A stretch of DNA of 64,000 bases from positions 4,753,501-4,817,500 of the forward strand of contig NZ_MWQN01000001.1 of the NCBI RefSeq assembly GCF_002024165.1, written 5' to 3'. The notes below the pieces were generated by a model. The model saw nothing but the letters and a program-made list of their open reading frames with translations, made no database searches and was not told the DNA's origin. Shown here in pieces: positions 55,741-64,000 of this stretch (the stretch's first letter is position 1; each line of letters begins with the position of its first letter). Origin of the DNA: Embleya scabrispora (lineage in GTDB: Bacteria > Actinomycetota > Actinomycetes > Streptomycetales > Streptomycetaceae). The translations under genes and the position numbers were made by a program.

Positions 55741-56988
55741 ATGCGACCCGTGCGGCGACGGTGGGCGGCACCCCTTCTGGCGCTGGGTCTGGTGCTTCCC
55801 GCCGGATCGGTGGGCGCGGGGGCGGGGGACGCTGCCTCGGCCGGCCGGGGCCCGGTGGACACCACGCTGCTCGCGGGGAGCGACTGCCAGTACCCGTCGA
55901 AGCCGATGCCCGGCAAGCCGTGGTCGTTGCAACGGGTGTTGCTCGACGAGCTGTGGCAGAAGGCGACCGGCAAGGGGGTCACGGTCGCGGTGATCGACAG
56001 CGGGATAGACGACGACAACCCGCAGTTGGCGCCGGCGATCGTGGCCGGCAAGGACTTCTTCAACGACAAGGCGAACGGCACCGACGACACCAACGGCCAC
56101 GGCACGATGGCCGCGGGCATCATCGCGGCCCGGCCCGGGGATCGGCTGACCCCCAGGCTGGAGACCGGATTCGCCGGGATCGCGCCCGAGGCGATGCTGC
56201 TGCCGATCCGGCAGAACGGCGGCGACGACGCGACCAAGGGCAACGAGGACACCCTGGCCCAGGCGATCGACTTCGCGGTCGCGGGGGGCGCCTCGGTGAT
56301 CAACATTTCGCAGGACACCGTGGGCGGCCAGGAGCCGGGCCAAAAGTTGCGGGACGCGATCCAGCGGGCGCTGGCCAAGCAGGTCGTGGTGGTGGCCGCG
56401 GCGGGCAACTCCGGCGACAAGGACAACCTCGACTCGTGGCCCGCGAAGTATCCGGGCGTGCTGGGCGTCGGCGCCGCCGACCGCAACAACGAGCGGGCGC
56501 CGTTCTCGCAGAACAAGCCGTATGTGGGCGTGATGGCGCCCGGCGTGGACATGTGGTCGACGGTCCCCAAGGGCGGCCACTGCCGGGGTGACGGCACCTC
56601 CTTCGCGACGCCGTACGTGGCGGGCGTCGCGGCGCTGATCCGCTCGGCGCACCCCGACTACACCGCGGCCCAGGTCATCACCCTGATCGAACAGACCGCC
56701 CAGCGCACCGCCCCGGGCCACATGGACGGCGTCGGCTGGGGCGTGGTCGACCCCCTGCGCGCCCTCGCCTTCACCGGCGTCCCCGGCTCCGTCCCGGTCC
56801 CCGACCCCAAGGTCGACCGCAGCACGGAACTGGTCAACGTGGCCCCACTGGCCCACGGCCCCACCCGAGCCGACCGCGACCGCCGCAAGGCCTCGGTAAC
56901 CCTCTTCGTCGCGATCGGCCTCACGATCGTGGTGATCAGCGGCGCCATCGTCATCCGCGACGCCCGCAACCACCCTCCGACCGGCTGA
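55741..56988 (+). CDS. mycP: Mycosin, S8-family subtilisin-like protease (MycP)
   Basis: 415 residues. A signal peptide (RRRWAAPLLALGLVLPAGS) leads to a subtilisin domain with Asp86 (AVIDSGID), His120 (NGHGT), Asn223 (AAGNSG) and Ser287 (GDGTSFATP); a C-terminal membrane helix (LFVAIGLTIVVISGAIVI) anchors it. Mycosins stabilise and process at the ESX membrane complex. ATG 55741 is taken because GGAAGG lies upstream; GTG 55717 would add eight residues. Cys49 and Cys281 could form the conserved extra disulfide. Confidence 0.9.
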   Translation: MRPVRRRWAAPLLALGLVLPAGSVGAGAGDAASAGRGPVDTTLLAGSDCQYPSKPMPGKPWSLQRVLLDELWQKATGKGVTVAVIDSGIDDDNPQLAPAIVAGKDFFNDKANGTDDTNGHGTMAAGIIAARPGDRLTPRLETGFAGIAPEAMLLPIRQNGGDDATKGNEDTLAQAIDFAVAGGASVINISQDTVGGQEPGQKLRDAIQRALAKQVVVVAAAGNSGDKDNLDSWPAKYPGVLGVGAADRNNERAPFSQNKPYVGVMAPGVDMWSTVPKGGHCRGDGTSFATPYVAGVAALIRSAHPDYTAAQVITLIEQTAQRTAPGHMDGVGWGVVDPLRALAFTGVPGSVPVPDPKVDRSTELVNVAPLAHGPTRADRDRRKASVTLFVAIGLTIVVISGAIVIRDARNHPPTG

Positions 56989-57079
56989 ACCAACAACCGG
57001 CACTTGGTTCCCGGGGCACCAGGCCCTGCCGGAACCGTCGGCGCGTTTGGTGACTCCCACCCCGATCAGCGGAGTGAAA

Positions 57080-57658
57080 ATGGCTGAGCACAACATTCCC
57101 GACACGAATATAAACCGGGTTCTGTCACCCGAATATTTCCGAGTGGACCCGACCGACCCACCGTCGAATCCACTCCTTTCTGCTCCGGCAGCGCCCCGGC
57201 CACCCATGCCGTCGGCGGACACCGATCCGGCTCTGTTCGATGGTGGGCCCAGGTTCGCCGACAATCCGGACGGTCAGCGGGCGGGGCCAGGGATGAATCA
57301 GATTCTCAGCGGCCCCGGGGCGCGGACGGCATTACCCGAGGTCATGTCTCCTGTCCTTTCGCCCCCGGGGAACAACTTCGCGGTCGATGTCGACAAGCTC
57401 GTTCCTGCGGCCGGCAAGGCAGTCTCCATCGGCCAAGACCTCAAAGCTGTGAGTGGAGACGTGGGCCACGGTCCGCCGATCGGGACGCCGGGCTTCAAAA
57501 CCGGATTCCAAATGGGTGAATTGAGCCGGGAATGGTCGGCCGCGATAATGCGACTGGCGAATGGATGCCAGGCGGCTGCCGACAAGATTTACCGCACCCG
57601 GACAAAGTATCGTGAGAACGAGACCGAATTGAAGACGATGTTCGACGGAAAGTCTTAG
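57080..57658 (+). CDS. WXG-like ESX substrate candidate with N-terminal Pro-rich part
   Basis: 192 residues. The first ~100 are Pro/Asp-rich and look disordered. The last ~90 form a helical hairpin with Trp152-Ser-Ala154 near the turn and the C-terminal Y177-R-E-N-E181 (YxxxE). This matches the look of long ESX substrates, not a known family. The ATG at 57080 has GGAG upstream. The codon use is visibly AT-richer than in the neighbours. Followed 2 bp later by a hydrolase gene, so the two are probably translated together. Confidence 0.65.
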   Translation: MAEHNIPDTNINRVLSPEYFRVDPTDPPSNPLLSAPAAPRPPMPSADTDPALFDGGPRFADNPDGQRAGPGMNQILSGPGARTALPEVMSPVLSPPGNNFAVDVDKLVPAAGKAVSIGQDLKAVSGDVGHGPPIGTPGFKTGFQMGELSREWSAAIMRLANGCQAAADKIYRTRTKYRENETELKTMFDGKS

Positions 57659-57660
57659 AT

Positions 57661-59364
57661 ATGGTCAACTTTGTCGAACTCAGGGATGCAAAATTCGATG
57701 GGTGGCGTGATTTTGCCGCTGCCTGGAGCAAAGCGACCACCCGTCTGCACGACCTGGAGACATCCTTCCGGGCCGGCGTCAACGACGTGGTCGAGCAGGC
57801 CGGGTGGAAGGGTATATCGGCGCAGACCGCCGACAAGGATCTCGAACGTGTCGTTCGACAGATTGCCATCTCCGCCATGCAGGCCCAATCGATAGGATCC
57901 GCTGCCGACCAGGCGGCAGCCGAGATGCCGGTCATCCAGAATGCCTTGCTGACAGTCGTTCGAGAGGCGGAGGCGGCCGGGATAAAGGTCTCGGAGTCGG
58001 GTGGGGGCTACGTCCTCGACACCGCTGCACCTCGTGGCGCAGAAGGCGGAGGGGCTGCTCCCGGAGATCCGGCCAGGATGCAAAGCTTGCTGGATGAATT
58101 CAAGCGGCGCCTGGATACGATAATTCGTCAGGCATGCGAGGTGGATGACAAGCTTGCCGGAGTGCTCGCCGGACTCAATCCCTCGGATGTTGCCGCGACG
58201 GCACTGAACTCGTGGGAAAATGCGCAGGAGGACGCTCGACGCGTCGCCGCTCTACATGGTGTGAACGGCCTTCCGAAAGATATGGACCCCGCTGGATCGG
58301 CGGCCTGGTGGGGAGGGTTGACGGAGGAGCAGCGGCGCCTTTACTTGAGCAGCTACCCGCACGAGATCGGGAGTATGGATGGGATTCCGGCCGCCGACCG
58401 TGACAAGGCGAATCGGAGGGCGCTCGATGCACGCCTGGCCGATTTGTCGGGGCGGCCGCTGAGCGATGGAGAATTCCGGGAGATCAAGAATCTCCAAGCC
58501 ATAGAGTCGGCCTTGACGAAGAACGGGACATGTGCCGCGGACGACTCGGGAATACTGCTGCTGAAGTTCGGCAACAAGTTTCTCGACGGCCAGGTGGTCA
58601 TGTCGATCGGAAACCCGGACCTGGCTAGGCACACCGCAATCCTGGTGCCCGGCACGAATACCGATGTAGCGGGCGGTTTGGAGGGGCAGATGAAGCGTCT
58701 GGACAAGATCCAGGATGCTTCCGACCGGTTGACCCCCCAAGCGGGTGATGTGGCGTCGGTTTTCTGGCTGGACTACGACGCTCCCGAAGCTTCTTTCGGT
58801 GGGATCGACAAGCCTTGGGAATCGAAAGTCTCCAGCGTCGTCGGCTGGGATCGATCGCAGGAGGGAGCGCCGCGTCTCGACACCTTCGTCGGCGGCCTAC
58901 GTGCTCAATCCACGGACCACCACATCAGTGTCGTCGCGCATAGTTATGGGTCGTCACTCCTGGGTGATGCCGGGCGGAAGGGCGACGGCATCGCCGTTGA
59001 CGACATGATCGTGGTGGGGAGCCCCGGCACGCATACCGACAGCGCGGATGACCTGCACATCGACCCACGCCACTTTTGGGCCGAGGTCGCGGACAACGAC
59101 GGAATACCGGGACTGGGCGCGGCAAGTCACGCCGGATGGCAGGCCGAACACGGTAAGACTCTGCCCCACGACAAGGACTTCGGGGGAAATCGGCTCGTGG
59201 CATCACCGGGCGATCACAGTAGCTACTGGAGCATGAATGGCGATCAACCGGAGTCGAGTCTCGAGAACCAGGCAAGAGTGATCATGGGGCTCTACGACGA
59301 TCCCAACCCTGCTCGCCGCCCGGAACTGGAGCACGGTCGGCTTCCGACCGCATCGAAGCCATGA
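57661..59364 (+). CDS. WXG-like head plus DUF1023 alpha/beta-hydrolase
   Basis: 567 residues. The N-terminal ~110 form a WXG-type helical domain (Trp49-Lys-Gly51). The remainder is the DUF1023 alpha/beta-hydrolase, with LTEEQRRLYLSSYPHEIGSM, the LVPGTNTDV strand and the nucleophile segment AHSYGSSLLG (Ser near 428). Enzymes of this family are esterase or lipase-like. The fusion suggests a secreted enzyme carried by the ESX system, acting outside or on other cells. Lower GC than the rest of the locus. Its stop overlaps the ATG of a lipoprotein gene (ATGA). Confidence 0.72.
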   Translation: MVNFVELRDAKFDGWRDFAAAWSKATTRLHDLETSFRAGVNDVVEQAGWKGISAQTADKDLERVVRQIAISAMQAQSIGSAADQAAAEMPVIQNALLTVVREAEAAGIKVSESGGGYVLDTAAPRGAEGGGAAPGDPARMQSLLDEFKRRLDTIIRQACEVDDKLAGVLAGLNPSDVAATALNSWENAQEDARRVAALHGVNGLPKDMDPAGSAAWWGGLTEEQRRLYLSSYPHEIGSMDGIPAADRDKANRRALDARLADLSGRPLSDGEFREIKNLQAIESALTKNGTCAADDSGILLLKFGNKFLDGQVVMSIGNPDLARHTAILVPGTNTDVAGGLEGQMKRLDKIQDASDRLTPQAGDVASVFWLDYDAPEASFGGIDKPWESKVSSVVGWDRSQEGAPRLDTFVGGLRAQSTDHHISVVAHSYGSSLLGDAGRKGDGIAVDDMIVVGSPGTHTDSADDLHIDPRHFWAEVADNDGIPGLGAASHAGWQAEHGKTLPHDKDFGGNRLVASPGDHSSYWSMNGDQPESSLENQARVIMGLYDDPNPARRPELEHGRLPTASKP

Positions 59365-59876
59365 GGGCCGATCGGCTTTTGGCTTCGGTGATCGGTCTGG
59401 TCGTCTTCGGTTCAGCCTGTGGAGGAAATGTGTCCAAAAAGAACGAACCGCTGCGCGTCAAGCCGCTGGAGGAGTCCCGCGCGATTGCGGAGCGGCATGC
59501 TCGGGCGGTGCTGGACGTCATCGGTGCCCCGGTTACGCCGCAGGGAGTCTCCTCCAAGGACGGGCCCTGTGAAAATTCCGACGGAGGTGTCTCCGGGGCC
59601 GACTCCTATTCCCTGCTGCACATGTACAACGTGGTCGTGGCGCCCGCGCGCCAGGTGGAGGTCCTTCGTCGAGTCCGCGACGCGTTTGCGGCGCAGGGGG
59701 TGAGGGTGGCGCAGGACGAGATTTATGACATTCCGGAGAGCCCGGGGGGCAAGGTTTCCGGAGTCGACGAGGCCGACGGCTTTCGGATCCTGGTGAGCAG
59801 TACTTCCCCGCCCGAGCAGATCACGGTCTGGGTGACGTCGCCGTGCTTTGCGAATCCGGGGCAGGGCTCGCGATAA
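59361..59876 (+). CDS. Small lipoprotein, possible partner of the hydrolase
   Basis: 171 residues. Signal peptide with a lipobox-like VFGSAC (Cys20), then a small alpha/beta domain (YNVVVAPARQVEVLRRVRDA, GFRILVSSTSPPEQITVWV). It overlaps the stop of the hydrolase gene by 4 bp, so the two are translated together. By context it could protect the cell or anchor the hydrolase; this is inference, and no known immunity family is recognised. It ends 4 bp before the converging mycosin gene. Confidence 0.65.
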   Translation: MRADRLLASVIGLVVFGSACGGNVSKKNEPLRVKPLEESRAIAERHARAVLDVIGAPVTPQGVSSKDGPCENSDGGVSGADSYSLLHMYNVVVAPARQVEVLRRVRDAFAAQGVRVAQDEIYDIPESPGGKVSGVDEADGFRILVSSTSPPEQITVWVTSPCFANPGQGSR

Positions 59877-59880
59877 CCCG

Positions 59881-61179
59881 TCAGCGCCGGTCGTAGGGGC
59901 CGCTGCCCGGCGGGTGGTAGGTCGGCGGTTGGCTGGGCCACTGGGGTGCGATGGGGGCTTGGCGGCGGGCGAGTTCGCGGGCCCGGCGCCGACGCGTGGC
60001 GATGACACCGGCGCCGGCGGCGAGGGCGACGATGATCGCGGTGCCGACCAGGACCGGAACGACGAGGCCGTCGTCGTTGCCGTCGTCGGACTCGGCGACG
60101 CCCTTCGCCGGTGGCGCGCTCGCGGGCGGGCCCACGGCCGCGGAGGGCGCAGCCGAAGCAGCGGCCGTGGCCGGCCCACTCGGCTTGTCCCCCCGCACCC
60201 CGACAAGCGGATTCACATCGGCCGGCCCAGGCGTGTCGGTCGCAGCAAGCGCCTTGCGGGGGCTCACGGCCCCATAGCCGAAGGTATCCGAAGGCACGGG
60301 CTCGGTAGGCCGATTGGCAGTATCGATCAGCCGCCGAATGACCTGATTAGCCGTCCAATCCGGATGCACCGACCACACAAGCGCGGCCACCCCGGAGGTG
60401 AGTGCGGTGGCATCACTGGACCCGGTGCCAAGGCAGTAATGGGACTGGGTCACGCAAGCTCTCGGGATCTCTTCCCCAGGAGCGCTAAGGGAAATCCATG
60501 GCCCTCGCACACTATTTGTTGCTGGTGCACCATCACGATTTACTGCACTCACGGAGAGAACTCCCGGATAAGCGGCAGGGTATAGCTGTACGCCATCCTT
60601 ATCTGCTGGCGCGTTGCCACCAGCAGCAATGACCATCTTGCCTCTACTCAATGCGTAGGCGACGGATTCTTCCAGAGTCGGGGTGTTAATGCTTGAACCG
60701 ACAGAGAGATTGATAATCTGAGCTGAAGAGTCGGCGGCGAGACGAACACCTTCGGCAAGGGAGGTTTGGTCGACCCCTCCCACCGGAGCCGGGTTTGTGC
60801 GAAAGGGGAGGATCTTGGCTCCTGGAGCTACGCCAAAGACGCCTTGTCCACCCCCTGCTCGGCCTTGCCCCGCGATGAGGCTGGCCATTCCCGTGCCATG
60901 TCCGTTCTGGTCCCCGGGGGCGTTTAGGCTGGGCAAAATCTGTCCGGCGAGATCCTCATGAGTGGCATCGACACCCGAATCCACAACGGCGATGGTGATT
61001 CCTGCGCCACGAGCAGCTTTCCAGACATCATCGATCTTCCACGTGTCCAGATACCACTGCTGTGCACGGATGGAATCGGCTTGTGCCGGTGCAGCGGAAA
61101 TGCTTCCACCAACCAAGATCATTACGAGAAGACCGAGCAGGACAGACGGCCGCGATGCTCGGGTGGGGCGTCCGCTCAT
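59881..61179 (-). CDS. Second mycosin-type S8 protease
   Basis: 432 residues. Signal peptide (VLLGLLVMILVGGSISAAPA), Asp67 (AVVDSGVD), His94 (NGHGT), Asn189 (AAGGN) and Ser255 in GSSDA, where subtilisins usually have GTSxA; a membrane helix lies near 377-400 with an Arg-rich tail. It differs from the first mycosin in the Ser context and lacks its long loops, so it may have another substrate. Lies in the same operon as the long WXG protein and the small 133-residue protein; the middle of the gene (60.4-61.2 kb) is less GC-rich. Confidence 0.85.
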   Translation of the reverse strand: MSGRPTRASRPSVLLGLLVMILVGGSISAAPAQADSIRAQQWYLDTWKIDDVWKAARGAGITIAVVDSGVDATHEDLAGQILPSLNAPGDQNGHGTGMASLIAGQGRAGGGQGVFGVAPGAKILPFRTNPAPVGGVDQTSLAEGVRLAADSSAQIINLSVGSSINTPTLEESVAYALSRGKMVIAAGGNAPADKDGVQLYPAAYPGVLSVSAVNRDGAPATNSVRGPWISLSAPGEEIPRACVTQSHYCLGTGSSDATALTSGVAALVWSVHPDWTANQVIRRLIDTANRPTEPVPSDTFGYGAVSPRKALAATDTPGPADVNPLVGVRGDKPSGPATAAASAAPSAAVGPPASAPPAKGVAESDDGNDDGLVVPVLVGTAIIVALAAGAGVIATRRRRARELARRQAPIAPQWPSQPPTYHPPGSGPYDRR

Positions 61180-61221
61180 CGACGGAGGTGTCCTTCCTGA
61201 GTTACTGACGTGAGGCGCTTG

Positions 61222-62835
61222 TCACTCGATTACCGGTGGTACAACGCCTGGTTGTCGTGGACCATCCCACAGGTTGTCATCATCTTCTTCAGAGCGTGGG
61301 GCTCGTCGTCGTACTTGCTCGGAGCGCGTGCCGCCCGTGAAGGGTGTTCGTTGACCGAAAGGCCGCCTCGGCGTCTGATTCTCCGATGGCGCGTTGTCGC
61401 CTTCGACGGGCAGTGCTCGCAGCCTGGGTGAGTTTCGATTGGATGGGGTTCCCGAGGCATTTCCCACGGAGCCACCTCTTGAGGCTGCGAGTCTCCGACC
61501 CGAGCCACCGGCCGGCGAAGATCCAACTGTGCCTCCTGCGGCGCCCGGAACCCCAGGCATGCCAACCGGACGCCCCTGTGAGCTAGTACTAGATGCATTC
61601 CCCGGCCCGTGTGTAGTCGGGTTGCGCGCTTCGGGACGTCCGGTAAAAGGCCCTTGGCCGCCGCCGAAGCCGGGCGAGGCACCAGTACGCGGCGAAGTTT
61701 TTGGGACGGCCCCGCTTCCACTCGGTACCGCGCCGGGAATGCCTCCGCTGCGCGAAGTTACGCCCGAAGTACTACCACCCGAGGCGCCGGATCGGGGGTC
61801 GTTAACAGTGCGCACGGGGCCAGCGGTGCCGGGGATGATGCCAGGGACTGGGGGACTGCTACCCGGCGGGCCTCCGATAGGTCCGCTGCTACCTGGAACA
61901 TATCCCGGCCCTGATCCCGATCCGCCGTTTCCAGAGGCCTGGGGTGTCCACGGGGTGTCTGCCGTGCCATACGGTGCAGTAAGGGAACTGTTCCCTTGAA
62001 GCTCGGTAGCTTGCGGCACAAAGCGGTGCCCACTCTCTGGCGTGCTGCCGCCGAGAGTTTCAACATGGGGCGAAGCGCCTTGCGGCATGGAGTAGATTCC
62101 CGAGTTCGGGCGACTCGATCCCGGGGTGCGCTTGGTGCCACCGGACTGACTGTCGCTCCCACTAGTCGGGCGACTGTCACTCGACCTGCTACCTGGTCCG
62201 TCAATTGCTTGGTCGCCGTCTCGAAAATCGCCTGGTGGCTGCGGGAACACCGGGGTTGGCAAAGCCTTCAAATCGGACGCTGCCACTCGGTATGTCGATG
62301 CCAGGGTGCGCATTTGGGTTACTGCTTCTCGGTGGGCTGCGTCTACCTGGGCCTTGGCTTCCTGGTGGGCCTTGATGGGGTCCGTGCCGGCCGGGTTGCC
62401 GCCGGTGGGTGGGTTGGTGGCGGCTGAGATCACCGCTACCGGGCCCTGGTTGGCCGTGGCCAGGATTGTTGGGGACACCTGGGGCATGCGCATCTTGGCG
62501 ACGAAGATTTGCTGGCCCACGTGGTTGATGTGGCTGCCGGCTGCCGAGACGTAGTCGCCCAGGCCTGTTGCGGCGGCGGTGACGCTGCCGGCCCACGCGC
62601 GGAAGCTTTCGGCTGCCGGGCCCTCCCAGGCGCCGCCGAGGGCCTGGATGCACTTGGTGAGGCCGTCGGTGGCCGCGTGGATGCGTTGAGCGGTCCCGTG
62701 CAGCCTGTCGGCGTAGACGCCCAGTGCCGAGGGGTTCGCCCCGGCGATCATCGCCTGTAATTGTTCGAGCGTGTATCCCTCGAAGTCGGTTCCGCCGCCC
62801 GTCCCCCCGGTCGGCGCGCCGTCCGCGTGCACCAT
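61222..62835 (-). CDS. Long WXG100-like protein with Gly/Ser/Pro-rich tail
   Basis: 537 residues. The first ~170 form a WXG-type helical domain (Trp70-Glu-Gly72 between two helices, LQAMIAGANPSALGVYADRL before it). After about 200 comes a long, disordered Gly/Ser/Pro-rich tail ending PGVVPPVIE. Resembles the long WXG/PPE-like ESX substrates. The tail is much less GC-rich than neighbouring genes, with varied codons. ATG 62835 has GGGGGGA upstream. Ends 42 bp before the second mycosin gene on the same strand. Confidence 0.7.
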   Translation of the reverse strand: MVHADGAPTGGTGGGTDFEGYTLEQLQAMIAGANPSALGVYADRLHGTAQRIHAATDGLTKCIQALGGAWEGPAAESFRAWAGSVTAAATGLGDYVSAAGSHINHVGQQIFVAKMRMPQVSPTILATANQGPVAVISAATNPPTGGNPAGTDPIKAHQEAKAQVDAAHREAVTQMRTLASTYRVAASDLKALPTPVFPQPPGDFRDGDQAIDGPGSRSSDSRPTSGSDSQSGGTKRTPGSSRPNSGIYSMPQGASPHVETLGGSTPESGHRFVPQATELQGNSSLTAPYGTADTPWTPQASGNGGSGSGPGYVPGSSGPIGGPPGSSPPVPGIIPGTAGPVRTVNDPRSGASGGSTSGVTSRSGGIPGAVPSGSGAVPKTSPRTGASPGFGGGQGPFTGRPEARNPTTHGPGNASSTSSQGRPVGMPGVPGAAGGTVGSSPAGGSGRRLAASRGGSVGNASGTPSNRNSPRLRALPVEGDNAPSENQTPRRPFGQRTPFTGGTRSEQVRRRAPRSEEDDDNLWDGPRQPGVVPPVIE

Positions 62836-62872
62836 CAGATTCCCCCCACGACGCCGAATTCGTGTAGTCGCG

Positions 62873-63274
62873 TCATTCCAGACCCACCGTGCCGCTCGAC
62901 TTGGCCGTCGATCCCGTCGTCACCGGCCCCTGTCCACCCTGGCCGATCCGCGCCATGATCGCGGCCAGCTCCCGGCGCGTGTCGTCGTCCACGTCGGCCG
63001 TGTTCGCGCCGTTGACCTTGACCGACAACTTCATCGCCGTGATCTGGTCGTGCAGCGTGGCGATCAGCGCGCGCAATCGGGTGGCGGTCTCCTGGATCAC
63101 GCCGCCGATCATCGGGGCCTCGGCGAACGAGACGCCCAGGTCTCCGGCGCCGATTCCGTGTTCCGCCGCGTTCGCCCCCGGATCCTCGCCGACCAGCTCG
63201 GCGAGTACTCCCTCCAACGCCCCCTGAAACTTCTCCAGCATCTCCAGGCTGATCTGAAAACCGGATCCCGCCAT
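62873..63274 (-). CDS. Small ESX substrate-like protein of unknown function
   Basis: 133 residues with two amphipathic helix regions (SLEMLEKFQGALEGVLAELV and QETATRLRALIATLHDQITA) and a Gly/Thr/Ser-rich end. There is no Trp and no YxxxE, so it is not a typical WXG100 protein, though its size and place suit an EspC-like or WXG-related partner of the next gene. ATG 63274 is chosen by length; the Shine-Dalgarno sequence (GGGGGA) is a little far. First gene of the unit with the long WXG protein and the second mycosin. Confidence 0.65.
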   Translation of the reverse strand: MAGSGFQISLEMLEKFQGALEGVLAELVGEDPGANAAEHGIGAGDLGVSFAEAPMIGGVIQETATRLRALIATLHDQITAMKLSVKVNGANTADVDDDTRRELAAIMARIGQGGQGPVTTGSTAKSSGTVGLE

Positions 63275-63354
63275 AGCCAACGTTTCCCCCGGGCTTGGTG
63301 ACCTTCGGCCGCAACCCTCCCCGGCGGACGTCGGACACGCCTGCGCGTCGCGGC

Positions 63355-63382
63355 GCTGACCATTGATCCACGAATGGTCAGC
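63355..63382. promoter_or_regulatory. 10-8-10 inverted repeat upstream of the second substrate operon
   Basis: GCTGACCATT (63355-63364) and AATGGTCAGC (63373-63382) are a perfect pair with an 8-base spacer, 81 bp upstream of the ATG at 63274 and after the eccC terminator. An operator is more likely than a terminator because no T-run follows. Confidence 0.45.
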
Positions 63383-63449
63383 AGATCGCAAGAGGAGGCT
63401 GACGTTCCGTTATAACTATTCGGATGGTGGCTTCGGCCTAACGACGCAA

Positions 63450-63484
63450 AACGGGACCCAATCACCTGGTGATCGGGTCCCGTT
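63450..63484 (-). terminator. Terminator after eccC
   Basis: AACGGGACCC (63450-63459) pairs with GGGTCCCGTT (63475-63484), and ATCACC/GGTGAT continues the stem inside. On the minus strand it is followed by TTTT, a textbook stop just after the eccC stop codon. Confidence 0.85.
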
Positions 63485-63498
63485 CGCGTCGAATGCCG

Positions 63499-64000
63499 TC
63501 AGTTGTCCGGCAGCCAGGCCGTCTGGATCAGCTCCACGCCTCGCCGCCGGGTGATCAACTGCCCACGTCCCGGCGGGAGTTGGGTCGGCTTGACGTTGGC
63601 CATCAGGGCGCCCTCGTCCCGGTTGCCGGACAGGATCAGGCCGGACGTGCCCAGGTCGAGGAGCTTTTGCAGCACGGGCTCGTACAGCGCGCGGCCCGCA
63701 CCGCCGCTGCTGCGGGCGATGATCAGGTGCAGGCCCACGTCGCGGGCCAGCGGCAGGAACTCGGCGATGCTGCCCACCGGGTTGCCGCTGGAGGAGGCAA
63801 CCAGGTCGTAGTCGTCGATCAGCAGGAACAGTTCCGGGCCGCTCCACCAGCTCCGGTTGCGCAGCTGTTCCTGCGTCACCTCCGGCCCGGGGAGCCGCCG
63901 TTCGATGCCGCCGCGGATCTCGCCCATGAACGACGTCAGCGCCGGCGCCGCCGCCGCGTACTCCAGCAGGTGCGATTCCGGGACCACGTCCAAGAGCGTG
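63499..64000 (-). CDS. eccC: Type VII secretion ATPase EccC, C-terminal end (gene continues past the window)
   Basis: About 167 residues of the last FtsK/SpoIIIE-type ATPase domain. PELFLLIDDYDLVASSSGNP holds the Walker B strand, HLIIARSSGGAGRALYEPVL follows, and GTSGLILSGNRDEGAL and PPGRGQLITRRRGVELIQTA are typical EccC ends. EccC drives substrate through the ESX channel and binds the C-terminal tails of Esx proteins. Its 5' part and eccD must lie to the right of the window, if present. Confidence 0.9.
   Translation of the reverse strand, partial: TLLDVVPESHLLEYAAAAPALTSFMGEIRGGIERRLPGPEVTQEQLRNRSWWSGPELFLLIDDYDLVASSSGNPVGSIAEFLPLARDVGLHLIIARSSGGAGRALYEPVLQKLLDLGTSGLILSGNRDEGALMANVKPTQLPPGRGQLITRRRGVELIQTAWLPDN

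Noticed and set aside
61344-61999. Plus-strand open frames opposite the long WXG gene tail
   Set aside because: Antisense to a repeat-rich Gly/Ser/Pro region; no starts with good ribosome-binding sites.

Overview
The window is very GC-rich actinobacterial DNA with many GTG and TTG starts, 4-bp stop/start overlaps and strong GC-hairpin terminators. From memory, the order polyamine/GABA genes, then dxr-rseP-ispG, then rimP-nusA-ylxR-infB-DUF503-rbfA-DHH-truB-ribF, then an ESX (type VII secretion) locus matches the core chromosome of Streptomyces and relatives. A Streptomycetaceae member is therefore the best guess; the species cannot be read from the sequence. I saw no rRNA, tRNA, CRISPR array, insertion sequence or phage.

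Layout. 1-13.2 kb: the 3' end of a Ser/Thr kinase gene, a PucR regulator, and a polyamine import and oxidation set (aminobutyraldehyde dehydrogenase, ABC ATPase and two permeases, FAD oxidase), then mmsA, a metallophosphoesterase and a tyrosine phosphatase. 13.2-26 kb: an amino-acid permease, a PAP2 protein, a STAS protein, gabT, a membrane TraG-like protein with a degraded P-loop, a second PucR regulator, a second aldehyde dehydrogenase and a frameshifted acyl-CoA dehydrogenase. Together these can take putrescine through 4-aminobutyraldehyde and GABA to succinate. 26-36.7 kb: MEP-pathway genes dxr and ispG around the site-2 protease gene, two tandem secreted peptidases, two GNAT acetyltransferases, an APH(6)-like kinase, a DUF4439 protein and a lipoprotein. 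36.9-46.5 kb: translation and RNA genes from rimP to ribF.

46.5-64 kb: an ESX locus made of several transcription units: an EspI-like ATPase, an unknown protein and EccE (minus); EccB, two WXG100 proteins, a mycosin, two WXG-like proteins (one carrying an alpha/beta hydrolase) and a lipoprotein (plus); then a second mycosin, a long WXG/proline-rich protein, a small substrate-like protein and the 3' end of eccC (minus). EccD is not in the window. The stretches 57.0-59.9 and 60.4-62.3 kb are visibly less GC-rich than the rest and look like the variable cargo of the locus.

The most useful new leads are: a TGGACAAA motif repeated upstream of the GABA-cluster genes; a near-perfect copy of one motif upstream of both esxA and the amino-acid permease; the T-x-V-V-P-P repeat array in the EspI-like protein; the candidate effector/lipoprotein module in the ESX locus; and the P-loop-less TraG-like protein. 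All of these are inferences from sequence reading by eye.
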